In this document: positions 33,919-43,083 of the stretch, in pieces
How positions within the stretch are numbered: position 1 is the first letter of the stretch
Layout: each line of letters starts with the position of its first letter
Assembly (NCBI GenBank): GCA_030813035.1
Contig: JAUSTV010000005.1
DNA from: Bacillus_BA fengqiuensis
GTDB taxonomy: Bacteria; Bacillota; Bacilli; Bacillales; Bacillaceae_H
DNA: 64,000 bases
Reading direction: 5' to 3' (one strand)
Position numbers and translations under genes: made by a program
Notes under the pieces: model-generated
Seen by the model: only the letters and a program-made list of their open reading frames with translations
Told to the model about the DNA's origin: nothing
The model's database searches: none

Positions 33919-33951
33919 AAAAAAAACTCCCGAAATTGGGAGTTTTTTTTA
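33919..33951. terminator. bidirectional terminator
   Basis: AAAAAACTCCC and GGGAGTTTTTT between the convergent EAL and fabI genes. Confidence 0.9.
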
Positions 33952-34728
33952 GCGGGCCATAATATGGAAACCGGAATCGACATGGATATTTTCACCCGTA
34001 ATGCCGCGGGCAAGGTCACTGAATAAGAATACAGCCGTGTCGCCCACTTCTTCAGGAGTCGTTGTACGGCGAAGAGGTGAACTCTCTTCAATTTCTTTTA
34101 AGATGGAGTTGAAATCGCTGATTCCTTTTGCAGAAAGGGTGCGGATCGGTCCAGCAGAAATGGAATTGACACGAACTCCGTATTTCCCTAAATCCGCCGC
34201 TAAATATTTAACGCTCGCATCAAGAGAGGCTTTCGCTACACCCATGACATTATAGTTTTGAACAACACGCTCACCGCCAAGATATGTTAACGTAACAATG
34301 CTGCCGCCCTCTGTCATTAAATCCTTGCTTGCTTTGGCTACAGCCGTTAAAGAATATGAGCTGATGTTGTGGGCAAGTAAAAAGCCGTCGCGAGTAGTGT
34401 TCATGTACTCACCTTGTAATTCTTCCTTATGCGCAAATGCGATACAGTGAGCGATTCCATGGATTACGCCCACTTCCTCTTTAATTTGCGCAAAGCATTT
34501 TTCTACTTCTTCATCATTTGTTACATCACAAGGAAGAACTAAAGAATCATTGCGATCCAGACTTTCCGCAAGCTCTTGGACGCTTTTTTCCAAACGCTCT
34601 CCAGCATATGTAAAGATTAAACGCGCTCCCGCTTCATGAAGAGAGCGGGCAATCCCCCAAGCAATACTGCGTTTATTGGCTACTCCCATCACTACATACG
34701 TACGATTTTCCAAGGATAAAGCTTTCAT
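33949..34728 (-). CDS. fabI: FabI, enoyl-ACP reductase
   Basis: 259 residues, ATG after AGGAGG. Classical FabI: YVVMGVANKRSIAWGIA (cofactor loop), LTYLGGERVVQNYNVMGVAK with the Tyr-x6-Lys active site, and DLGKYGVRVNSISAGPIRTL. It reduces the enoyl-ACP double bond, the last step in each fatty-acid elongation cycle, and is the triclosan target type. Upstream sequence has TACCTAGTCTTAAAACTAGTA (split: TTAGTACCTAGTC and AAACTAGTATAT), which may be a FapR-type operator, since FapR sites read about TTAGTACCxxGTxCTAA; this is uncertain. Confidence 0.96.
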   Translation of the reverse strand: MKALSLENRTYVVMGVANKRSIAWGIARSLHEAGARLIFTYAGERLEKSVQELAESLDRNDSLVLPCDVTNDEEVEKCFAQIKEEVGVIHGIAHCIAFAHKEELQGEYMNTTRDGFLLAHNISSYSLTAVAKASKDLMTEGGSIVTLTYLGGERVVQNYNVMGVAKASLDASVKYLAADLGKYGVRVNSISAGPIRTLSAKGISDFNSILKEIEESSPLRRTTTPEEVGDTAVFLFSDLARGITGENIHVDSGFHIMAR

Positions 34729-34756
34729 TTTTCGTATCCTCCTACTTAATACAAGT

Positions 34757-34789
34757 TATTAGTACCTAGTCTTAAAACTAGTATATCAT
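34757..34789 (-). promoter_or_regulatory. possible FapR-like operator before fabI
   Basis: TTAGTACCTAGTC followed by TTAAAACTAGTA, about 30 bases ahead of the fabI start. The first block matches the left half of the remembered FapR consensus; the right half is imperfect. Confidence 0.4.
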
Positions 34790-34950
34790 ATTCTACCTAG
34801 CCCTTGTAAAGATAAATTCGCTTCATGTCTCTATATCCCTTTAAAAAAGCTCGGTTTAAATAATGATGTTAACCTTTTGACTCATTCATGCAAAACTGTA
34901 TTTTGTAAGAATGGATTAAAAATCAAGACTAAACTTTTAGGCAATCCAAA

Positions 34951-34984
34951 AACAAGGTTCCCCTTCTTTAGAGGGAACCTTGTT
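34951..34984 (-). terminator. yjbQ terminator
   Basis: AACAAGGTTCCC and GGGAACCTTGTT followed by T residues on the minus strand. Confidence 0.85.
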
Positions 34985-34997
34985 GCTTACGCTTTTC

Positions 34998-36857
34998 TTA
35001 ACACTCTTCACAGAACTCTAGAGCTCTTCTTAATTCGTTCACATATTCCAATGACCCGGTCACAATCAATTTATCTCCAAGCTGCAGTTCCGTATCCCCG
35101 TGCGGGACAATGGAATCTTTACCACGGAAAATACGGACGAAAATCACATCTCCCGTGAATGGGAAGTTTCGTAACGACAAGCCATCATATTTACTGTTTT
35201 CCAAATCAATTTCATAAAGAGCATTATCTTGATTCGTTAAAATGTTAATCACTTTTGGCGACTCAATCAATGCTTTCATTAATGCTTTTGTCGATAACAG
35301 AACAGAAAATACTTCTATGCCCGCTTCTCTTAATTTTTCTTCTAGTTCCGGTGTCTCCAATCGTGCAATGACACGTTCGATTCCATGCTCTTTGGCTGCA
35401 AGAGCGATTTCGGCGTTACGATCTTCACTGCCTGATGTAATGACCAAAACGTCCGTGTCAAAAGCGCCTTTCTCTTTCAAGACATCCAGATCATAATTGT
35501 CGATTTCTTCAATATGAAAAACGGGATTGGCAATAACTTCATCCACTTTCTCTTGCTTTGGATGATAAATCGTATAGTCATATAACTCTTCATTTAATTC
35601 CCGGACAACAGGCAATGTGAACTGGTTTGCCCCAATGAATTTGACTGTGACTTTTGTCTCCTCTGCCGCTTTTTTCGGAAACAGCTTTTTAAACAAAACT
35701 GGTGTGATGATGGAACTTATAATGGCTACCAGGATAAGTGCGCCTGACATCTGTGCGTCAATAACCCCTAAGTTTTCGCCGATTGTAGCGGCAGCAATGA
35801 CAAGCGAAAGCGTCGAGGTTAATAAGAACCCTGAAGCCAGTACCGTTTTCATGTCATACCAAGCCCTCAATATTAATGCAGGAACAGCTTTTGATATGAA
35901 CAAAGCAAGCAGCAATAAAGGAATTAAGATAATGATTTTCTCATCTGTAAATAACGACCATATATCCAGCTTCACTCCTACCATCACAAAGAAAATCGGA
36001 ATAAGAAAACCGTAGCCGAATGAATCCAGCTTATGAACCAAATCCTGGTTAGGCGACAATAAAGAGACTAACACTCCCGCCAAGAAGGCCCCTAAAATAT
36101 TTTCGGCACCAATCGACTCCGACACGGCTACCAATAGAATAATTAAAGTAAATACAGCACGGGTTCCGATTTGGATCGTTCCTTTTGTCATGGTTTCCAC
36201 GAATGAACGGTGCTTAAAGTATTTGCCGAGAAAATAAATGATAATCCCTGCCCCGAATAAAATAAGCAGCAACCAAGTATTTCCGCCGCCTTTTTCATAT
36301 AAGGAAGCAAATACGGCCAACAAAATCATGGTTACAAGATCGGCAATCACCGCGACAAGTAAAATGATTTGCCCAATTGTACTTTTCATGATTTGGGCTT
36401 CTTTAAGGGTCGGAACAACAACCCCCAAAGAGATTGTTGAAATGATCAATGTCATCAAAAAGGCATTTTCAATGAATCCTGTCCAAACAAATATATATGA
36501 GAGCAATAATGAAAGGCCAAACACAGCCACGAAAATAATGGAAGAAGCAACAAACGAGTTTGGCGCTTCTTTTCCATTTGGCAGTTTCTCTTTTTTCTTA
36601 TTACCGGCGAAAATGGAAAAATCAATTTCAACTCCACTCAAAAACATTAAAAAGATGAATCCTAAAGTCGACAGAGTTTCTAACCACATATCCTGTTCGA
36701 CGAGATCTAAGCCGCTTTTCCCGATAATCAGACCCATAATGATTTCCGCTACCACTACAGGAATGGCTCTCAGCCTGAAGCGATGCAGCAGAATGGGCGT
36801 CAAAAAAGCGACAATAATTACGATTAGCAAAGATGTGACCGAAGCATGATGTTCCAT
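34998..36857 (-). CDS. yjbQ: YjbQ, KefB-like monovalent cation/proton antiporter
   Basis: 619 residues, ATG after AAAGGAGGG. Residues 1-390 make about 12 helices of the CPA2 exchanger domain (IMGLIIGKSGLDLV, LSGVEIDFSIF, AVIADLVTMILLAV, GAFLAGVLVSLL). Residues about 400-525 form an RCK/TrkA-N nucleotide-binding domain (VKFIGANQFTLPVVREL) and 545-615 a TrkA-C domain (LRNFPFTGDVIFVRIF, LQLGDKLIVTGSLEYV). It should exchange K+ or Na+ for protons under control of a bound nucleotide. The same gene lies next to fabI/tenA in B. subtilis. Confidence 0.93.
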   Translation of the reverse strand: MEHHASVTSLLIVIIVAFLTPILLHRFRLRAIPVVVAEIIMGLIIGKSGLDLVEQDMWLETLSTLGFIFLMFLSGVEIDFSIFAGNKKKEKLPNGKEAPNSFVASSIIFVAVFGLSLLLSYIFVWTGFIENAFLMTLIISTISLGVVVPTLKEAQIMKSTIGQIILLVAVIADLVTMILLAVFASLYEKGGGNTWLLLILFGAGIIIYFLGKYFKHRSFVETMTKGTIQIGTRAVFTLIILLVAVSESIGAENILGAFLAGVLVSLLSPNQDLVHKLDSFGYGFLIPIFFVMVGVKLDIWSLFTDEKIIILIPLLLLALFISKAVPALILRAWYDMKTVLASGFLLTSTLSLVIAAATIGENLGVIDAQMSGALILVAIISSIITPVLFKKLFPKKAAEETKVTVKFIGANQFTLPVVRELNEELYDYTIYHPKQEKVDEVIANPVFHIEEIDNYDLDVLKEKGAFDTDVLVITSGSEDRNAEIALAAKEHGIERVIARLETPELEEKLREAGIEVFSVLLSTKALMKALIESPKVINILTNQDNALYEIDLENSKYDGLSLRNFPFTGDVIFVRIFRGKDSIVPHGDTELQLGDKLIVTGSLEYVNELRRALEFCEEC

Positions 36858-36891
36858 ATAAGGTCCTCCCTCCTTTAGTACATCAACATGA

Positions 36892-38265
36892 TTATTTTAA
36901 ATAACTCATGAATAATGTAGCTAAGCCAAAATAAATCAAAATACTGATAATATCATTGATTGTCGTAATAAAAGGACCCGATGCAACAGCAGGATCAATT
37001 TTCAACCGATGCATGATAAGAGGGACAAGAGCCCCCGCAAGCGTGGCGACAATCAAAGTAGCAAAAATGGAAATTCCCACGAGCATGCCCAAAAAGATGT
37101 CTCCTTGCCATACATAAACGACAATCGTCACGAGTATACCGCATATGCCGCCTGTAATAAGGCCTGTTCCAGCTTCTCTTATAATCAGTTTCCATTTGCT
37201 CTCGTTTTCCACGTCCCCTGTTGCTAAACCACGGACGGCCACAGCCAGGGCCTGTGTGCCTGTATTTCCTGCCATTCCGGCAATGAGAGGAATGAAGACA
37301 GCTAAAATGGCGACCTGGTTCAGTGTATCTTCAAATTTTCCAATAAGACTCGCTGTAAACATTCCTAAAAACAGCAAAATGACAAGCCATGGCAATCGCT
37401 TGCGTGCCGCACTGAATGGACCTTTATCCAGTCTATCAACATCACTGACCGCCGCAAATTTCGAATAGTCATCTGAAGCTTCTTCATCGATTACATCAAT
37501 CACATCATCTACGGTAATGATTCCGAGCAAATGATATTGGAAATCGACAACGGGTAAAGCCAAAAAGTTGTAGTCCCTCATTTTTTTCGCTACCTCTTCT
37601 TGGTCCTCCGCAACAGATGCTGAAACGACTCGGTTATACATGATGTCAGCTATCATCACTTCGTCATCCGAGACGATGAGATCACGAAGGGATACGACGC
37701 CTACAAGCTTTCTTTCATCATCAATTACGTATATATAGTAAATGGTTTCCGCTTCCGGCGCTTCTTGTTTTAAAATGTGCATCGCTGACTTTACCGTTTG
37801 ATTTGCCTGGATGGCAATAAACTCCGTTGTCATGATACTGCCGGCTGTGTATTCTTCATAGTGAAGCAATTCTTTGATTTCTTGTGCAGCCTCGTCATTC
37901 ATAATCGTTAAATAACTAGCGACTTGTTCTTTATCAAGCTCATTCAGGACATCGACCGCATCATCGGCATACATATGTGAAAGCATGTCAGCAGCAAAGG
38001 TAGGATGCATCGCCGATAATAATTGCTGATATTCGTCCTCAGGCACTTCCAGCGTCTCAAAAATATAGGCTACTTCAGCGGGAGATAGAAAACGATAAAG
38101 CTGAAGTCTTTGCTCCTCTTCCAATTCAGCATAAAACTTAGCCTGATCGTAAGAAGGAAGAACGAGAAACTCTCCTCGAAACTCATCGATTTTTTCTTCA
38201 TCCAACAACTGCAGCAGCGTTTTCTCTGTTGATTCCCACCATTCTTTTTCATCAGAACGGCCCAT
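36892..38265 (-). CDS. mgtE: MgtE magnesium transporter
   Basis: 457 residues from ATG 38265, right after AAAGGGGGGAG; an upstream ATG (38295) precedes that site and is rejected. It has the MgtE layout: an N-terminal helical superhelix (about 1-130), two CBS domains (about 135-255; YIYVIDDERKLVGVVSLRDL and LPVVDFQYHLLGIITVDDVI), and five membrane helices (LVILLFLGMFTASLIG, PLIAGMAGNTGTQALAV as the pore signature). The CBS part senses cytosolic Mg2+ and closes the channel. No M-box riboswitch was seen upstream. It lies between yjbQ and prpE, where B. subtilis also has an mgtE-like gene only in some relatives. Confidence 0.94.
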   Translation of the reverse strand: MGRSDEKEWWESTEKTLLQLLDEEKIDEFRGEFLVLPSYDQAKFYAELEEEQRLQLYRFLSPAEVAYIFETLEVPEDEYQQLLSAMHPTFAADMLSHMYADDAVDVLNELDKEQVASYLTIMNDEAAQEIKELLHYEEYTAGSIMTTEFIAIQANQTVKSAMHILKQEAPEAETIYYIYVIDDERKLVGVVSLRDLIVSDDEVMIADIMYNRVVSASVAEDQEEVAKKMRDYNFLALPVVDFQYHLLGIITVDDVIDVIDEEASDDYSKFAAVSDVDRLDKGPFSAARKRLPWLVILLFLGMFTASLIGKFEDTLNQVAILAVFIPLIAGMAGNTGTQALAVAVRGLATGDVENESKWKLIIREAGTGLITGGICGILVTIVVYVWQGDIFLGMLVGISIFATLIVATLAGALVPLIMHRLKIDPAVASGPFITTINDIISILIYFGLATLFMSYLK

Positions 38266-38546
38266 TTTCTCCCCCCTTTCCGATTGGAAACTCATTTAAC
38301 TTTATTATGAACAAGAAGGAAAATGCAACTAATATCCTTCAATCTTAACGAACATGTAAAAATCATGACGGGCTAATTGTAACCATTTTGTCATTGCGGT
38401 TGATATAATGAGAAGCAATACGGTAACAATACTTAAGGGCGACGGCTTTTGGCATTTACTAGATCCATTCATTCGCCTGTTTCAACATTCCTCTATAGTT
38501 TACACAACTAGCCCGCTATTTTATTTTGTTGAAAGGACGGATTTAG

Positions 38547-39290
38547 ATGAAATTCGATATCATTGGAGACATTCACGGATGTTACAAAGAGTTTGTACAA
38601 CTGACAAAGCAACTGGGATACTCTTGGGAGAAGGGGCTGCCAAAACATCCAAACGGCCGCCAGTTAGTATTTGTAGGGGATTTAACAGATAGAGGGCCGC
38701 ATTCTTTAGAAATAGTTCGCATCGTACATAAGCTTGTCATCCAAGAGAAGGCGGCTCATTACTGTCCCGGAAATCACTGTAATAAGCTGTACCGTTTTTT
38801 TCTTGGAAACAAAGTCCAAATTTCGCATGGACTAGAAACAACAGTTGCCGAATACGAGGAGCTTTCACCCATCGATCGAACAGCCATCCGCCACCAATTC
38901 ATGGAATTGTATGAAAATGCGCCCCTTTATTTGCAGCTTGACGGCAATAAAGTCATTGTCGCTCATGCCGGCATTCGAGAGGATTATATTGGAAAGTTCA
39001 ATCAAAAGGTTAAAACATTTGTTTTCTATGGTGACATTACAGGGGAAACCCATCCGGACGGATCACCGGTTCGCCGCGACTGGGCACAGCATTACAAAGG
39101 AAAATCTCTCATCGTCTATGGACATACTCCTGTCAAAGAACCCCGCAAAATAAACAATACGATTAACATTGATACAGGAGCGGTATTTGGCGGGGCACTG
39201 ACCGCCTTTTGTTACCCGGAACAAAAAATCGTGTCCGTTCCGTCTTCCTTGCCTTATGTACCGGAAAAGTTTCGTTCATTTGACGATTAA
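38547..39290 (+). CDS. prpE: PrpE, bis(5'-nucleosyl)-tetraphosphatase
   Basis: 247 residues, ATG after AAAGGACGG. A calcineurin-type metallophosphatase: DIIGDIHGCYKE (metal Asp9, His11), VFVGDLTDRGP, YCPGNHCNKL, VAHAGIRED, VYGHTPV. PrpE in B. subtilis cleaves Ap4A asymmetrically and has been linked to spore germination. Length agrees with the family. It is divergent from mgtE and convergent with yjbO. Confidence 0.95.
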   Translation: MKFDIIGDIHGCYKEFVQLTKQLGYSWEKGLPKHPNGRQLVFVGDLTDRGPHSLEIVRIVHKLVIQEKAAHYCPGNHCNKLYRFFLGNKVQISHGLETTVAEYEELSPIDRTAIRHQFMELYENAPLYLQLDGNKVIVAHAGIREDYIGKFNQKVKTFVFYGDITGETHPDGSPVRRDWAQHYKGKSLIVYGHTPVKEPRKINNTINIDTGAVFGGALTAFCYPEQKIVSVPSSLPYVPEKFRSFDD

Positions 39291-39323
39291 GATATTTCCG
39301 GCGGTTAGTCGGCAGAAAAGCTT

Positions 39324-39364
39324 AAGGTGATTCAAACGGGAATGTAAACCGTTTGAATCACCTT
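39324..39364. terminator. hairpin between prpE and yjbO
   Basis: AAGGTGATTCAAACGG and its perfect complement; the right arm overlaps the yjbO stop codon, the same habit as in the gene-end double hairpins. Confidence 0.75.
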
Positions 39365-40254
39365 ATTTGTACAAGACGCCTCATATCTTCCGGGATCTCC
39401 GCCGTAAAAGAAAAGGCTTTTTGAAGAATCGGGTGATAAAAATTCAGCTCGTAACTATGAAGGGCCTGACGTTCAATTTCGCTCCTTCTCCCCCCATACA
39501 ATTCATCTCCTAAGAGAGGATGGCCCAAATGCGATAAGTGAACGCGAATTTGATGAGTCCGGCCGGTTTCCAGCTTTAATTGTACATATGTACAATCATC
39601 CAAGCGTTCCAGTACTTTATAATGCGTAACCGCATGCTGCCCATCTGGACGAACTTCCCGTTCAATAATACTTTCGCTTTTGCGTCCGATTGGCGCATCA
39701 ATCGTTCCGTTCTCAACAGGAAGAACCCCATGAACCATCGCCCGATAAGTCCGGTGAATGTTATGATGCCTCTGCTCTTTAGAAAATAAATGATGCACAT
39801 ATCGATGTTTGGCAACAATTAAAAGTCCGGATGTGTCACGATCAAGCCGGTTCACTAAATGAATCGTCGAGGCAATATGATGCTTCCCGTAATAATGAAG
39901 CAATGCATGGCTCAATGATCCCGTTGGATGCTCACGTGATGGAATACTTGATAAAAACGGCGGCTTGTTAATGACTAATATGTACTCATCCTCGTACACA
40001 ATATCAAGAGGGATATTTTCTGCCGTTAATCCCTCGCTTGGCACTTCAGGAGGAAATAAAACGGATAATACATCCCCTTGTTCCAAAGGATAACGGACGG
40101 TCACGTGCTCACCATTTACTAAAATATCCCCGCCATTAAACTTAATATCCGTTAAGGCTGTTTTGGAAATGTCGTGCTCCTTTAAAAATTCCCGTACTAA
40201 ACGTCCGGAGTCTTTCTCACTTACTGTCCATGTCAATGTAAACTGTTCGCTCAT
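39358..40254 (-). CDS. yjbO: YjbO, RluD-type pseudouridine synthase
   Basis: 298 residues if read from ATG 40254 (MSEQF), 6 bases after GGGAAG; further in-frame ATGs upstream at 40272 and 40290 are possible. S4-like N-terminal region (ALTDIKFNGGDILVNGEHV) precedes the synthase domain with the catalytic HLVNRLDRDTSGLL (Asp of RLD), then LETGRTHQIRVHLSHLGHPLLGD split over the typical C-terminal motif. It should isomerise uridines in rRNA or tRNA; the exact position is unknown. Confidence 0.92.
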   Translation of the reverse strand: MSEQFTLTWTVSEKDSGRLVREFLKEHDISKTALTDIKFNGGDILVNGEHVTVRYPLEQGDVLSVLFPPEVPSEGLTAENIPLDIVYEDEYILVINKPPFLSSIPSREHPTGSLSHALLHYYGKHHIASTIHLVNRLDRDTSGLLIVAKHRYVHHLFSKEQRHHNIHRTYRAMVHGVLPVENGTIDAPIGRKSESIIEREVRPDGQHAVTHYKVLERLDDCTYVQLKLETGRTHQIRVHLSHLGHPLLGDELYGGRRSEIERQALHSYELNFYHPILQKAFSFTAEIPEDMRRLVQIR

Positions 40255-40367
40255 TCTTTTCTTCCCTTTCATGAAAGCTTCGCTAAACAAGGATGTTGAT
40301 TTCCAGCATTTTGTACGAATGAGTCAAAAGCAACTTTAATATAGCTTTCCATTCCCTTTTAGGAGAC

Positions 40368-40403
40368 GAGGCCGACAAGTATGTATGTTTACCTGTCGGC
40401 CTC
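40368..40403 (-). terminator. nadK terminator
   Basis: GAGGCCGACA and TGTCGGCCTC arms with an inner imperfect GT/AC. Confidence 0.7.
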
Positions 40404-40408
40404 AGTCC

Positions 40409-41203
40409 TTAGTCAGAAACGAATGAATCTCTTACCCTTTGCCAAAACGGAAATGCGCGGAAGCGGGCAAATCGGATTTTTTCATCTGCCACACGGAATT
40501 GAATAGATTTAACATCCTTATGTAAAAGCGTAAGGTGATCAATTGTGATCTGATAGTCCACATCATTGATCGGTTTCAACATACATGTATGATGCGACGG
40601 CAAAATGAGCGGAGAACCGATCGTCCGGAACACTCGATTGTTAATCGACGCCATCTCAGCGATTTGAAAAGCCTCCAATGAAGGATGTAAAATGGCTCCT
40701 CCGAGAGATTTATTATACGCTGTACTACCGGAAGGAGTCGAAATGCACAATCCATCTCCCCGGAATGTTTCAAACAATTGCCCCTTTATCTCTAAATTCA
40801 TGACAAGTGAACCTTCTACACTCTTCACCGTACATTCGTTCAAAGCTAAATAACGCGATTCGCGATTACCGTTTATATAACGGATAATCACTTCCAGTAA
40901 AGGATATTCCACCACTTGATACGGAGTTTTGGCAATCGCGATGACCATTTTTTCAATTTCCTCCGGAACCCAGTCCGCGTAAAAACCTAAATGGCCCGTA
41001 TGTACTCCAATGAAAGCCGTTTTATCAAGGCGATTTCGATAACGATGAAACGCATACAGAAGTGTTCCGTCGCCTCCAACCGATATAACGATGTCCGGCT
41101 GATTTTCGTCATATTCCAGTTGAAAATCAAGTAAATAGGTACGCATCTTTTGCATTAGCATGTTAGATGTTTGGTCACCTTTTGACGTAATGGCAAATTT
41201 CAT
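40409..41203 (-). CDS. nadK: NAD kinase
   Basis: 264 residues from ATG 41203, 6 bases after GGGGTG; the in-frame GTG at 41212 is part of that site. Signature motifs: VISVGGDGTLLYAFH (GGDGT, with the catalytic Asp), HTGHLGFYADW, ALNECTVK (NE motif) and DGLCISTPSGSTAYNKSLGGA (split as DGLCISTPSGSTAY). It makes NADP from NAD and ATP and is essential in most bacteria. Together with the alarmone synthetase gene and yjbO it keeps the B. subtilis yjbM-ppnK-yjbO order. Confidence 0.96.
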   Translation of the reverse strand: MKFAITSKGDQTSNMLMQKMRTYLLDFQLEYDENQPDIVISVGGDGTLLYAFHRYRNRLDKTAFIGVHTGHLGFYADWVPEEIEKMVIAIAKTPYQVVEYPLLEVIIRYINGNRESRYLALNECTVKSVEGSLVMNLEIKGQLFETFRGDGLCISTPSGSTAYNKSLGGAILHPSLEAFQIAEMASINNRVFRTIGSPLILPSHHTCMLKPINDVDYQITIDHLTLLHKDVKSIQFRVADEKIRFARFRAFPFWQRVRDSFVSD

Positions 41204-41311
41204 TTCTTTCACCCCATCCCTTTTCTTTCCTTACCTCCGGCTTTCAATCCTGAAACGCTGGCTGTTCGGAAGGTACCGTTGCAAAACTAGCACTATCATG
41301 TTTCCTTTCGT

Positions 41312-41944
41312 CTATTCCTCTGCATTTTCTTGCTTACGCAAGAAAATAACTTGCGCTTCCTGAATCTCTCCTCGAATTTGAGACATTTCTTCATCCAATC
41401 GAAAGGCTGCTTCCGCTGCACGATGAAGTCTTTCTTTAATCTCTTCGGGGAAATTGCCGCTGTACTTGTAATTTAAAGAATGTTCAATCGTTGCCCAAAA
41501 ATTCATGGCCAATGTACGGATTTGAATTTCGATCAAGATCTTTTTCTCCCCGTTAATGGTTTGAACAGGATAGCGGATGACCACATGATACGAACGATAG
41601 CCGCTCGCCTTTTTTTGGGTGATATAATCTCTTTCTTCCACAATTTCGAAATCCGTTCGCTGGCGAAGCATTTTCACGACCGTTTTAATGTCATCAACAA
41701 ACTGACACATCATTCGTAAACCGCCTATATCTTGCATCTCTTCTTCCAGCTTATCAAGAGGGATTCCTTTTCTTGCGGCTTTATCTAAAATGCTTGGAAT
41801 CGGTTTTACCCTGCCTGTGACAAACTCAACCGGTGAATTTGTTGATTGCATTTCAAATTGTGAGCGCATCCCTTTCAATTTCACCTTCAACTCTTCTACC
41901 GCTTGTTTATAAGGAGCCAAAAATAAATCCCAATGCTGTACCAT
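41312..41944 (-). CDS. sasB: SasB/YjbM small alarmone synthetase
   Basis: 210 residues from ATG 41944; this start agrees with the remembered start of YjbM, although the GGGGG site is 11 bases away and the frame is open to 42013. A single RelA/SpoT synthetase domain: VEFVTGRVKPIPSIL, DIGGLRMMCQFVDDI, KASGYRSYHVVIRYP, EIQIRTLAMNFWATIEHS. It makes (p)ppGpp from GTP/GDP and ATP without a hydrolase domain, and in B. subtilis acts as a tetramer activated by pppGpp. Confidence 0.95.
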   Translation of the reverse strand: MVQHWDLFLAPYKQAVEELKVKLKGMRSQFEMQSTNSPVEFVTGRVKPIPSILDKAARKGIPLDKLEEEMQDIGGLRMMCQFVDDIKTVVKMLRQRTDFEIVEERDYITQKKASGYRSYHVVIRYPVQTINGEKKILIEIQIRTLAMNFWATIEHSLNYKYSGNFPEEIKERLHRAAEAAFRLDEEMSQIRGEIQEAQVIFLRKQENAEE

Positions 41945-41996
41945 TGCTAATATGTCCCCCAATCTGCCAATACTAACAATCGAATCTTTTCTTTTT

Positions 41997-42386
41997 TTAT
42001 GATTCGTCTTCACGCGTTAAAAAAATCTCTTCCACAGCCGAGACCATTTTCTCTCCGTAGTTAGCGTTTCCTTCAATATTCTCAATTAAATAACGAAGCT
42101 CATCTAAAAAACTTTCCAATTGTAAAGTGTGATCATTCAGTTTTAGATATACGCCGTACTCACAATCAAGGGCCTTCTTTAAATGAGACCAATTTTTTCC
42201 GGGTATGCTCACATAAACAAATTGATCGTTAATGTCGATAATATAGATAAATGATAGATTATCGGAATCTGTAATCATTTGAGCCGTATCGCGGATTTCT
42301 TTGATCTCTGCCTCAAATGGTTGTGCAGTTAAATATAATTGCTCCTGTTCGATATAGCTGTCTATCACTTCAATTCTTTTTTTCAT
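41997..42386 (-). CDS. yjbL: YjbL, UPF0738 protein
   Basis: 129 residues, ATG after GGAAGGAG. An acidic soluble protein (LYLTAQPFEAEIKEIRD, FIYIIDINDQFVYVSIP, FLDELRYLIENIEGNANYG) that fits the UPF0738/YjbL family by position and pattern. It comes 52 bases before the sasB start on the same strand and is likely co-transcribed. Function unknown. Confidence 0.85.
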   Translation of the reverse strand: MKKRIEVIDSYIEQEQLYLTAQPFEAEIKEIRDTAQMITDSDNLSFIYIIDINDQFVYVSIPGKNWSHLKKALDCEYGVYLKLNDHTLQLESFLDELRYLIENIEGNANYGEKMVSAVEEIFLTREDES

Positions 42387-42490
42387 ACATAAACTCCTTC
42401 CAGCAATCCAATTCGTTTTTTATTTTAACATAAGGACGGGGTGTGGGATAATAGGAACAACACAACCTCACAGAAGAAAGGACAGGCTTT

Positions 42491-43081
42491 ATGAAACAAG
42501 AATTAGAAATTGAGTTTAAAAATTTATTGACAGAAGAAGAATTTCACAGGCTCGCCTCTCATTTTTCTGTCAAAGAGGACGATTTCATTACACAAGAAAA
42601 CCATTATTTTGATACGCCCGAGTTTTCTTTAAAAAACCATGGTACCGCTCTGAGAATTCGAAAAAAGAAAGAGATATATACGCTGACACTAAAGCAGCCT
42701 TATAATGAAGGGTTGTTGGAATCCCACCAGTCCCTGTCTTCTCAAGAAGCGGCTAGATTGTTAGACGGTGAGGCAACCGTAACAGGCGAAATCGCAGGCC
42801 TCATTCAGCAGCTCGGTATAGATGTCACTCAACTCGTTTATTTCGGAACATTGGCAACCAAACGTTCACAATTTCCGTACAAGGATGGGCTTCTTGTGTT
42901 AGACCACAGTTTCTATTTAAATAAGGACGATTATGAATTAGAATTCGAAGCTTCTGATTTCCATGCCGGCAAGAAGCAATTTCACGATTTGCTTGAACAA
43001 TTCCGCATCCCCATTCGGCATACAGAAAACAAAATTAGACGATTTTACCAATTGAAATACTCACAAATAAGCGAGGAATAA
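42491..43081 (+). CDS. yjbK: YjbK, CYTH triphosphate tunnel protein
   Basis: 196 residues, ATG after AAAGGACAGG. The CYTH signature EIEFK (ExExK) is at residues 6-10, followed by alternating charged beta strands (ALRIRKKKEIYTLTLKQP, LYFGT-like VYFGTLATKRSQFPYK, DYELEFEASDF). Tunnel enzymes of this family bind triphosphates with divalent metal; bacterial members hydrolyse tripolyphosphate or have unknown substrates. yjbJ starts 3 bases after it. Confidence 0.93.
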   Translation: MKQELEIEFKNLLTEEEFHRLASHFSVKEDDFITQENHYFDTPEFSLKNHGTALRIRKKKEIYTLTLKQPYNEGLLESHQSLSSQEAARLLDGEATVTGEIAGLIQQLGIDVTQLVYFGTLATKRSQFPYKDGLLVLDHSFYLNKDDYELEFEASDFHAGKKQFHDLLEQFRIPIRHTENKIRRFYQLKYSQISEE

Positions 43082-43083
43082 AC

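Noticed and set aside
36238..36849. Long plus-strand frame of 203 codons
   Set aside because: It is antisense to yjbQ, has no ribosome site, and its composition is that of a reversed membrane-protein gene.
38266..38546. M-box magnesium riboswitch before mgtE
   Set aside because: The region upstream of the mgtE start shows none of the conserved M-box blocks or a terminator hairpin.
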